Shown here: positions 1-9,353 of the stretch, in pieces
Position numbering within the stretch: position 1 is the stretch's first letter
Layout: every line of letters starts with the position of its first letter
Assembly (NCBI RefSeq): GCF_021462225.1
Contig: NC_061796.1
Coordinates: forward strand, 48,403,613 to 48,467,612
Direction of reading: 5' to 3'
DNA from: Girardinichthys multiradiatus
Lineage: Eukaryota > Chordata > Actinopteri > Cyprinodontiformes > Goodeidae
DNA: 64,000 bases
Notes under the pieces: model-generated
Seen by the model: the letters and a program-made list of their open reading frames with translations, nothing else
What the model was told of the DNA's origin: nothing
Database searches by the model: none
Program-made: the position numbers and the translations under genes

Positions 1-1339
1 GTTTTAAGGCTCAGAACCAGTCCAGCTGAACTGGGATCAACAAGAGGAGGTTGGTGACCTTTCTGCAGAAGGTCAATCTGATCCTTCTCTGCCTCATTGG
101 TGCATTCAGACCGAACACGATTTGATCGTCAGGGTGTCTGGTTCTCATGCAGAGTCTATGATGGAAGCGGGCGTCAGATCACACGTCTGGCGCGGCGTGT
201 TTTAATGCGTTTCGAGATTTCAAGCATCTAACATACGTACCATGGCGCGTCAACCAATCAGACAAGCCCAGTTTTGTGACGTATTTCATCATAGGACAAA
301 AACACACAAACAAACCCACCATGAAACAGCGGGTTTGGTTCTGACATTTGTTGACGGCCCTCCAGAGAACCAGCGTCTGCAGGAAGAGGGAGCAGGCAGA
401 GAGCAGCTGCCCGTAATCAGACTGCCTTCATCGGGTCAAACTGGATCCATGAAGCATGAAGATCCAACATCCAACCTAAAACTAACTTCACATCGGTCAG
501 AAGTCCGTGGTTCTAGTCTTTTAAGTCCTGGTCCTCGTTATAGCCATGGCCAACTTTGGAGCTCCACTAGTCCAGACAGCAGCATCTCCCCTGTCTGCTT
601 CTCCTGCCTGCCACCCCCCACCGAGCGGAGCGGAGCCGCGCCGCTGAAAACGAGCCAGTGGGAAAGAAGCATTATTGTTCGATTTGTGCCCGTCTTGTCA
701 TGATTCAGCAAATAAAGCCCAGCCAGTCTCTTGATTGCATCTGTCATTGTACACAAGAGACCAGCAAGGAAAATAGTTCCTCCCAACGCGCGTCTGTCCG
801 CACGTCGATCAGACGCGCGTCTGTCCGCACGTCGATCAGACGCGCGTCTGTCCGCACGTCGATCAGACGCGCGTCTGTCCGCACGTCGATCAGACGCGCG
901 TCTGTCCGCACGTCGATCAGACGCGCGTCTGTCCGCACGTCGATCAGACGCGCGTCTGTCCGCACGTTGATCTGCTTTTTGGATTCCAGGTCAGTGTGGA
1001 CCGTTTCTGAGCTTCAGGCTTGATCCCAGTTTCCAAACTAACCCCAATTTTTGGGGAGATATTTTAAGTTCCTGCAGGTATTTGAAATGGTTCTGCTTTG
1101 TGGAGAAGGTGATCCACCTGCTGGGCTATTTCATCAAAAGATGAACTTGTGTCTCCGGTTAAACTAAACTCTTTAGTTTCAGTTACTTCACGTGGCAGAA
1201 GTTCCAGGTTCTGTTTATTATTCTGAATATTTCCAGCCCAGTTTTAATGGGCTGCTTCAGAACCAGAGCTGCTTGGATCTGGACCATGTAGATACTTGAT
1301 CTTAGATGTTTAACAGTTTTGTGTTTTGTGGTGTTACAG
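1..1339 (+). other. slc39a1: slc39a1 intron upstream of the last exon
   Basis: No ZIP-like coding segment was recognised here in any frame, so the earlier slc39a1 exons probably lie left of the window. The stretch ends in a normal 3' splice site (gtgttacag, AG at 1338-1339). Apart from the 27-bp minisatellite at 786-974 it looks like ordinary unique intron sequence. That it is intron is inferred from the exon that follows. Confidence 0.6.
786..974. repeat. 27-bp GC-rich minisatellite, 7 copies
   Basis: Seven back-to-back 27-base units start at 786, 813, 840, 867, 894, 921 and 948. The first six are identical by eye; the last differs at two bases (gttgatctg end). Each unit carries several CpGs (core cgcgcgtctgtccgcacgtc). 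Because 27 is a multiple of three and the unit lacks stops, frames stay open on both strands, which gives a spurious 9-residue protein repeat. The near-perfect copies suggest recent expansion. Confidence 0.95.
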
Positions 1340-2020
1340 CTCCAGTTCCCTCTGCCGGAGTTCATCATGGCCATGGGTTTTTTCCTGGTTCTGGTTCTGG
1401 AGCAGATTGTCCTGGCCTTTAAGGAACAGTCTTCCTCCCACCCAGAGGAGCGCCGAGCTCTGATGGCGGACTCCAACATCCAGACGGCCGATGGGAGCGG
1501 TCACCATCACCGCCACAGAGGCTCCATAGAGTCCAGTGGTCACTTCCACACCGACCTGGGCTCCCAGTCGGCGCTGCGGGCCTTCATCCTGGTCTTCTCT
1601 CTGTCTCTGCACTCGGTGTTCGAGGGGCTGGCGGTGGGGCTGCTCGAGGAGGGCAAGGAGGTCCTTGAGATCTGCCTGGCCCTGCTGATCCATAAGAGCA
1701 TCATCTCGTTCAGCCTGAGCGTGGCGCTGTCTCAGGGCCGGCTGCGGCGTTCTGTGGTGTCCGGCTGCCTGCTGATGTTCGCCATCATGTCGCCGCTGGG
1801 CATCGCGCTTGGCGTAGGCCTGACTGAGACCAAGACGTCTCCGCAGCATCAGCTGGCCCGCTGCACACTGGAGGGGCTGGCGGCTGGGACCTTCATCTAC
1901 ATCACCTTCATGGAGATCCTGCCGCACGAGCTCGCCTCCACCCGCGGCCGCATCCCCAAGGTGGCCATGATGCTGCTGGGCTTCGCCATTGTGACCGGGG
2001 TGCTCTTCATCAAGCTGTAA
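1340..2020 (+). CDS. slc39a1: Zinc transporter ZIP1 (SLC39A1), last coding exon
   Basis: This exon encodes the C-terminal 226 residues of a ZIP-family (SLC39) zinc importer, which moves Zn2+ into the cytosol across the plasma membrane. It starts in phase 0 after the acceptor AG at 1338-1339 with LQFPLPEF, which matches the start of the corresponding human ZIP1 region. In order I see: membrane segment 3 (EFIMAMGFFLVLVLEQ); a variable cytosolic loop with a histidine cluster (HHHRH); segment 4 with the ZIP signature HSVFEGLAVG; segment 5 with HKSIISFSLS, which supplies the second metal-site histidine; segments 6 and 7 (LEGLAAGTFIYITFMEIL); and segment 8 ending VLFIKL and the stop at 2018-2020. 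There is no frameshift or missing key residue. ZIP3 and ZIP2 are relatives, but the loop length, C-terminus and the neighbouring crtc2 favour ZIP1. The N-terminal exons are not in view. Confidence 0.95.
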   Translation, partial: LQFPLPEFIMAMGFFLVLVLEQIVLAFKEQSSSHPEERRALMADSNIQTADGSGHHHRHRGSIESSGHFHTDLGSQSALRAFILVFSLSLHSVFEGLAVGLLEEGKEVLEICLALLIHKSIISFSLSVALSQGRLRRSVVSGCLLMFAIMSPLGIALGVGLTETKTSPQHQLARCTLEGLAAGTFIYITFMEILPHELASTRGRIPKVAMMLLGFAIVTGVLFIKL

Positions 2021-3045
2021 CCACTGTGCAGTGTCAGACAGCGACTCCTGCAGCTCGGACGACAGGATGCTTCCAGAACCTGGAGAGGGGAACCTAAAAC
2101 ATCGACTTATTGACTTAGACCTGATCAGCAGAACACCAGCTTAGAGAAGAATGAGATCAGAATGAGACTGGCACAAACTCTCTCTGCATGGTCTTGACCA
2201 ATATAACGGATGTATTTAAAGTCCACAGAACCAGAACATCTCAAGTTGGTCTTATCGATCAGCCAGCAACGGCTTTTTCAAGTTTCCTGTGTGAAATTCT
2301 AACTGAATATGTGAGTGAGAGCACCACAAGGCTCACCTTACCATAACCCCTAACCCCTTAGCCTTGCCCAGCTGTCACATGGTTATCCTGTTCAGCTCCT
2401 TAGAAAAGGTCCAACTCTAAATGTTTCACTGGACGTGTGTTTTTATACCAGATCTTTGTTTCAACAATAATCAAATGTTTTCTAGGTGAATTTTTACTTA
2501 ATTTTCCCAAACTGATCTTTAGGAAACAAAGTTAGAAATTTTTTTATGATGGGAATCTTGAATTGAAAATCCGTCACTAAATGAGACGACATGAAGTAAA
2601 GGTTCTGAGGTGTTCATCTACCAGACTTAGGAGGAACAATCTGCAACGTAGCATCAAGACCAAAGACATGAAATCATCATAAATGAACAAAAACTGATTA
2701 AACCCAGAATCAGGAGGTTAAATCCTGAAATATGCCAAACATTTCATATGACTGTGGCGGTTCTGAAAGAGCTGCTGCTGATAACTTAGATCCTTTTTCA
2801 TTAGTTTAACAACAGCGCCTCCTATTGGACTTTAGAGTACAACACAGATGGATAAATCCTGTTTAAATCACACACCTATACAGTATGTATATATATTCTA
2901 GTTTGATTTTACTGTTTTACTTTTCTTTATTTTGATGCTTAAATGTCTGTTTCCTTCATCATCATCATCAGTCTTTGGTTTATTTGTACACTGACTGTTT
3001 ATTCTGTATATTGCATTAATAAAACGGTAAAAACCCACAACCACA
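2021..3045 (+). other. slc39a1: slc39a1 3' untranslated region
   Basis: Non-coding, increasingly AT-rich sequence follows the stop. A canonical AATAAA lies at 3018-3023 and a GT-rich stretch (cgtctgtgtttgactgtt) follows about 20 bases later, the usual layout of a cleavage and polyadenylation site. The 3'UTR length of about 1 kb is inferred; no transcript evidence is available. Confidence 0.65.
3018..3023 (+). terminator. slc39a1: Polyadenylation signal AATAAA of slc39a1
   Basis: Canonical hexamer inside attaataaaacgg, about 1 kb after the slc39a1 stop and followed by a T/G-rich downstream element. It is the first AATAAA I noticed after the stop in this orientation. Confidence 0.65.
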
Positions 3046-4440
3046 CGTCTGTGTTTGACTGTTGATCATGAGTGAGATAAAACCAAATAAAACTAAATGG
3101 GCTCAATCTGAGAGCGGGTTGATTGTGGATCCTAGGGACGGGTCCAGCATTGGGGGGTTTAAGTTTCGGTCTAGTTGTTTATTTATTGAATCATTTACTT
3201 TAGCAAAAGGACTCAGGTTAATTTGGCGTTCCTGTTTTAGAAATGTATTCAAATGCTTTTACTGTTATTTACTCTGCAGTTTTTCTGTTCCACATCAGTT
3301 CAGCAATTAATAAAAGGCTTACTTTTACTTCATCTTTTTTTCTAACACAGAACCAAATATTTAACGTTTTTAGAGCACCTTCATATTTATGAATGCTGCA
3401 CTGTGGTGTTTCTGGGGGTCTGGATTGGATTCATTGTATTTCGATTTATTTCAATGAGGAAAATGGATTCCATATGAATAATTCCAGTTAAGAGCTCCAT
3501 CATGGAGCAAATTAAAGTTGAGGCACCACCAGGGGCGTTTTCAGGGTCTGAACCATTGGGGTCTTCAGCCCAGGCACTAAATAGTTTATTTTCACCAGTT
3601 TATAAGTCACTTAAAGTTAAAGTAACACAAGACATGTTGTAGCAGCTCTATGCATTGGCTGGGTTTTCATTGAATGTAAATTATTGTGAATAAAACAAAA
3701 AAGCTTCACAATAATTTGACCTGGTTTTAATTTTTTGTTAGTAGTTGGCGTGAAGGATGAAGAGAAACACTTTATAACTGATGAAAAAAACATTTAGCTG
3801 AAGCAGATAATGACACATTTTGTGATATTTAGAAAGGACTTTCTGCTCCGTCAGTCGGACTAAAGTTGTTCTTAAACTCAGAGAAACTATGTTTACTGCG
3901 GCTCAAATAAATGCGCTTCTTCTCTCATCTATGAAAATGATGTTTTTACATTTAAATCTCTCACTCTATCTCACACCCCTGAGGCTCCATTGTCAGAATT
4001 TCTTACATTTCTAAAAAGAAAACTGGCATAAAATTGATTTTCTTAGATTTTGATGGAATGGTAACCCCATAAAAAACAAATTTATTATTTTAATTATGCT
4101 GTGAGCTATCCCAACATTTCATTAAAATATGTTCATGAACCTGTTCTGTTTTTCTGCATCTTTCCAGCCCTTCATCCACTGAGCCATTACTTCAGTCTTT
4201 ACCATTAAACACTTTCTGTGGAGAAAAAGGTTTTTAAAATAGAACATGGAGCCTCATCCTGGACCTTTCTTGGACTCTCATCCTTTGTCCTGTTATCAGT
4301 AATAATATTAGTTATTAATAAATGTATACATAAAGTGGTAAATGAGCTTTTGAAGGTTCAACAGCAGGAGAAAGACAATCACTACTCTAGAATCAAGATA
4401 GAACAGATGCAGTGATTTCGCCCTGCACCAGATAGGCCAA
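3046..4440. other. Intergenic DNA between slc39a1 and crtc2
   Basis: AT-rich sequence with no gene, TE or tandem repeat that I can name. A short frame with a single hydrophobic segment near 4218-4415 is listed separately. The shape (about 2 kb between two head-to-tail genes) agrees with a compact conserved gene pair. Confidence 0.5.
4209..4415 (+). other. Unassigned short open frame with one hydrophobic segment
   Basis: An open stretch after a TAA at 4206-4208 runs to a stop at 4413-4415. It has no in-frame ATG near its start; the first plausible initiator is a GTG at 4218. It reads a strongly hydrophobic segment (FLGLSSFVLLSVIILVI) followed by a basic, Q/K-rich tail, as in the end of a single-pass membrane protein. 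It could be a terminal exon of an unrecognised gene (an AG at 4222-4223 could act as an acceptor) or chance. I do not recognise a family. Confidence 0.15.
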
Positions 4441-4441
4441 A

Positions 4442-4455
4442 CCGGCAGAGGGCGC
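4442..4455 (+). promoter_or_regulatory. CTCF-like motif upstream of crtc2
   Basis: The 14-mer CCGGCAGAGGGCGC fits the vertebrate CTCF core (CCASYAGRKGGCRS) with one mismatch, on the plus strand. It sits between slc39a1 and crtc2, about 570 bases before the crtc2 start codon, where a boundary element would be plausible. Binding is inferred from the motif only. Confidence 0.35.
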
Positions 4456-4540
4456 CATAGTGCAGCCCCTCAATCATCAAAGCTTTTCTACTCCTTCAGG
4501 ATGGCTCACTCAGTCTATTAAATCAAATCCGCAAAACATC

Positions 4541-4621
<81 letters not shown>

Positions 4622-4645
4622 ATATCTATCTATCTATCTATCTAT
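4541..4645. repeat. TATC tetranucleotide microsatellite
   Basis: About 26 tandem TCTA/TATC units with one TATA interruption near 4620. It reads as a run of (LSIY) in one frame, which is not a gene. Confidence 0.97.
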
Positions 4646-4914
4646 GTGGTTTAGACAACAACCAAATAAATAATAAAAAACAAAAACAATTCATGGTTAG
4701 ACACAAACTTGCCACACTTCGACCACAAAGTAGAAAACAAAAGTCTTAAATTAGCTGCTGCCTGAAAATCAAGCGCAAACCAACTCTGGGCTCTGCCATT
4801 ATAATAACACAAAGAATAACAGAACAGAATGCTTCAGTTTAAGAAATTTTGATCAGATGTTACTGAAGTTATGATGGCCAAATAAGAAGAAACTGCTGAG
4901 TAATCTTGGTCTGA
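4646..4914. other. AT-rich DNA upstream of crtc2
   Basis: Unique A/T-rich sequence between the microsatellite and the crtc2 5' region. I see no TATA box at a sensible distance and no repeat. Confidence 0.4.
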
Positions 4915-5022
4915 TTGACACTGGTCCTGAGAAGAATCCTCACAGTGAGACCTCTTTACCCTCCGAGCCTCTCTGCTGGAAATCATTCCACTACGTCAGG
5001 TCGTCCGGTCCGCTCGGTGAAG
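4915..5022 (+). promoter_or_regulatory. crtc2: crtc2 5' region with CRE half-site
   Basis: Sequence directly before the start codon becomes GC/CpG-richer than its surroundings (tcaggtcgtccggtccgctc). A CRE half-site CGTCA lies at 4994-4998 within CTACGTCA, 25 bases before the ATG. The transcription start is not defined by the sequence; this block probably holds the 5'UTR and perhaps part of the core promoter. CREB acts through such half-sites, so feedback on a CREB coactivator is conceivable but unproven. Confidence 0.4.
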
Positions 5023-5196
5023 ATGTCTGCGACGGGTTTAGGCGGACCAGGACCCGGACCAGGACCCGCCACGGGTTCAGGATCTGGGGCCTCCAACCCC
5101 CGAAAGTTCAGCGAGAAAATAGCCCTGCACACCCAGCGACAGGCCGAGGAGACAGCCGCCTTCCAGGAGGTTATGATGGACATCACCTCGACCAGG
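5023..5196 (+). CDS. crtc2: crtc2 exon 1 (residues 1-58)
   Basis: ATG at 5023 opens MSATGLGG followed by a Gly/Pro stretch unlike mammals. Then comes the family-invariant [20 protein letters not shown], the helix that contacts CREB. The donor is AGG|GTGAGT at 5197, phase 0. I chose this ATG because it is the first one in frame whose product matches the family N-terminus. Confidence 0.93.
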
Positions 5197-8100
5197 GTGA
5201 GTGTGAGGCGGAGGCAGGAGGAGGGGAGCTCCCCGGAGGAAGAGAGGCCTGTCCGCGGCTGCGAAAGGCTCCCAGATAACCTGGGTCTGCTTGTTCGAGT
5301 GGGTCTTTCTGCTCAGGTTCTGTTAGTTTAGAGAGAAAAAACGTTTTCAAAGATGAAATATGAAGTTAGTGTCTCATTTAGAGTCGACAGCGCCTCGTTT
5401 CCGTCGTTAGCATCGCTAGCTTCTGTTAGCATCGATGCTAACTCTGTTTACTGTTGCACTACTGGGAGCTGTCAGGCTGTCAGGCTGTCAGGCTGTCAGG
5501 CTGTCAGGGATCAACTGCTTGCTGAAGTCCTAAAACTAGGGTCAGGTTTTCAGACTTTATGGGATGTTAACCTTAAATAATCAGCTGTTTTCTTCAGTGG
5601 TAGCAGATAAAACTCTTACTGCATCTGTTGAAGTGGTCTTTATCAACAGACTAAAGCGTATTCATTGGTTTTCATTGGACTTTGGCTGCTTTTCTACTCC
5701 GTTTCAGTAGAGTACCGGACCCACGTTTTTAACTCGTCCTTCTTAAAACCGCCCCTAATGTGTTGTGGTGACTCGGTTATAAATTGGATCTTTAGGCGCT
5801 TTGTTATCAGCAGACTCACAACGACACGAATTGTTTCCTAAGTTGTTAATCTGGTAGCAAATTCAAAAGAGCTCATTTTAATCTCAGAACAGAGAAACAC
5901 GATGAAATAAATCTTGACACAAAGCAACAACAGTGACAGAAAATGGTCCAGAGCTTCTGCTGAGTGAGATCTGGATTTGACTCGGCCCAAACCCGTTGGG
6001 TATGAAGGTGAAGCTCATCAGATGGACATCAGCTTTCTCTCTACGTGTCTTCAAAGCTACAAGTCAGACCTTTCTACAACAGTCCATCCGTGTCACTTTA
6101 CATGTTGTTCCTTTCGTCCATCTTGTGTTTTTCAGGTTTTTTTTCTCATCATTTTTTCTTTAAAGCTGTTTATTATCAAGTATCTTCAGCCATGCTCCAT
6201 AAACGGTTTCCTGCAGAACTACTTACCTGATAACTGAAAATGATGGTGAGACAGGCAGGCTTATAATGATCCCAGTCCTACCAGTTAGTACAGCCCAAAC
6301 CATCAGCAGTAACCTGGTCAGCACCAGGAGGAAACGGTAAGGAAGTCTGAGGGAGAGCAGATGGTTAAAGTTGAGATCTAAGCTGCTGTTCTGGAACATC
6401 ACTGAACTATTTAAGGTGATGTGAGCAGTCATTTAATAAGAGGCAAACACCCACTCTGGAAAAATCCAAACAGAACCCTAAACGGATCCTTTTTCTCTGG
6501 AGAGGAGGCAGCATCCATCAAACCGTGTGTTTACTAACACCAGCTGATCAGCTCCACTTCTTTGCCTCTTATGATGTCATCAACACAATAAACACAGAGG
6601 GGAGTTTGCTTTGGTGTTTTTCTTTTCACAGCTTAAAGTTCTGCCCTGGAAATCTTGTCTTCATCTTCCAGTGTTTTACTCTTCATTAGTCAGATGAAGA
6701 TGCCGGCTCGACCCAACCCAACATTATCATTCAAACAAACTGGTAGTTTCATTTCAGGGCAACGTTGAGCTGTGTTCGAACAGCTGAAAGGATGCAGCTT
6801 CTGTGTAAATGAAGCTTTGATGGTCAGACGTGGCTGAAGTGCTTCTCAAGGCTTCCACCAGATGGTCACCTGTTGGAACTGAGGAACGTTCTCAGCCTTA
6901 GGACGAGGTTCTAGCAACAGAACTCCTCGGGTGTGTCTGAGGAGACGACCCAAATGTTTCACTGCAAGTCAAACCCTCAGGGTGTCCAGGTGAGCTCAGG
7001 CTGCAGGACAGCAGGTTCAGAAAGCTGCTGTCCTTTGTCAGCAGAGGACAACAGCATGAAGGTCCAGTAAGCAGGAACAAACTAGGACTGGCTGAGACTG
7101 CTGAAGCTTTGTTCTCTACAGAAAGTGGAAGAAAGAAATTCTGATTAACTTATTGGATGAAGTCAGCTGCAGATTCACTGTTTGAACTGAAACTAACACG
7201 TCAGTCACCTCTAGACTTATCTTGACTGGGTCACTGAGAAGGAAATGACTCGGTCTGATAGATCTGATTGGTAGAGAAGACCAGATGTTTGCAGGAGATC
7301 ACAGAAAGAGCTTTAAAATGATCACAAATCCATCAGTGATGATGTTTTTCCTTCTTTTATTTTAACTGACGTGTTCATCTGTAGAAACTGCTTCTGGTCT
7401 TCATACAGATGCTGAACAGCTGTATGAACATGAGTGCTCGACCGGGATCTTCTCAGGTTCTCTGCAGTAACTCCTTGTCTCCTACTGTCTGGGGTCTAGA
7501 ACATCTCCTTAACATTTTACAGGATGTCTCTTTTCCTAAGAGCCCTCAGGAGGAGGAGGATGAAGAAGGAGCCTCCTTCATCCTCCTCAGGAGGAGGAGG
7601 ATGAAGAAGGAGCCTCCTTCATCCTCCTCAGGAGGAGGAGGATGAAGGAGGCTCAAGCCCGCTGTTCTCTTTGTTCTTCTCCTCAGTGGAAGCATCAGGT
7701 TTATCAGCTTGAATCTGGTGCCTCTGAACTTCATTAAATCCTGTTAAGTTGTCTACTAGAAACCTTCATGAAGCTTGAAGCTCCATCACTAACCCACTGG
7801 TTCCTTCCTCTTGAAGGAACGTTCTGGGCTTGTTTCTGCAGAACACTGTTTCGAAGCTTCCCTCCTTCAGCTGTGTTGGGGAGACTTCCTGGGCGAGGCC
7901 GGCCGGCCTGCTGCACGGTTTTGGTTCGTTGGCAGTTTGAAGCTTATCTGAGAGGAAATGAAGCTGAAGTCTGAAAGCTGCCTGCAGCCCAGAGGCTTCC
8001 TCTGCAGATCAACTCAGAAATCTGCAGCAGAACCTTGGTTCCCTCTGGTTCCAGCAGTAGGAGCAGCTTCCAGATGGTGACTTGGTGTTGATGAAGCAGT

Positions 8101-9315
8101 GGTGGCTCATCTTCATCACACATCAAGCTTACTCTTATTCTAAGTGATCCTAAAAACTGCAGACCTGCATCATTGTGGGAAGTTAGTTTGACCTCAGAGC
8201 TTCTTCTAGTACCTTCAGTGATAACTTTTTAATCTGTTTCTACAACTGAAATCAGCCAAATGTCTTTCAGAGCAAAATATTTGAAAAGGTCTTCAGATAA
8301 GTTGGGTCCATATGGACCCTGTTCTGACCAAACCTGAAGGACACTAAGCTGCTGTGATGTGTGAGTTGTAGAAACCATGAAACATATGAATGTTCCTGAA
8401 TATGAGCTGATGTCCAATACTTGGTGAGCCGCATGTTTCCTCAGGAAGGTGGTGGGACGGTTCTGGTTCTGCTGAGTGTTTGAACTGAGCTCAGCTGCTG
8501 CAGTTCTTCACTGTCACCATGCTCCTGATGGTTTCAGATCTGGGCCGAACTCGGCTCAGTTTGGGTTCCGGTAACCTGAGCAAGCTGGGACAAACCGAGA
8601 CATCGAACTGGAGGGCAGCAGAATCGGTTCTGAAGCATCAGCACATGCTTTAGTCCTTCATAGATGTGAACATTGTCCACCTGCCTGGTGGTTCCTGTTG
8701 TCCTCAGGAGTCACATGGAGCAGAGTGGATCACATGGATCTGATCTCCAGATGTTTGGTGGAGGAGGAGCATCCAGCCTTTCAGCAGCAGCCAGTCCCTG
8801 TGGAGGTAGGAGGTTGCATCATGTTATGGGCTTGGATCATGTCCTCTTTCATGGCAGCATTGATGCAGAAACGTCCATCAGAGATTTTAGAGCAACATCT
8901 GCTGCCTTCAGGAGCACATCTTCTCCAGGGACATCCATGGACATTGGAAAACCACATTCCAAGGGCCTGGCTGAGGAAAAGGAGGGTACACTTACTGGAC
9001 CGATCTTTCTCAGATGTTGGAGACGACCCGGTACTGTTGGACAGCTGAGAATGTCTTTGCAGGAGGAATGGGACAAAGGAATCAATGTCTTCAGTGCAGG
9101 AACAGCGTTAAGTGTTGGGAGAAGGAATGTTCTGCCGGACCGGACGGATACCAACAAACTAAATAAAGCCGTAGAGATAAAACCTGAAATATTTTGGATT
9201 AGAAGTTCCTGCTCCTCTGATGTGACCCGTACCCTGATGCTGACAGATCTGTTTCTGGTGCAGGTATTGTTTTAGTGCACCTCCTCGTCCTTCGTTGTAC
9301 TGATGACACAAGCCA

Positions 9316-9353
<38 letters not shown>

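Noticed and set aside
786..974. CRISPR array
   Set aside because: Repeats are contiguous without spacers and the genome is eukaryotic.
658..1023. Protein with a 9-residue repeat over the 27-bp minisatellite
   Set aside because: Frames are open on both strands because 27 is divisible by three; no start context or homology.
1334..1927. Antisense 197-codon frame over slc39a1
   Set aside because: Shadow of the real exon caused by its GC-rich codon use.
7409..7734. Glu/Ser-rich frames over the 41-bp repeat
   Set aside because: Repeat-driven and open on both strands.
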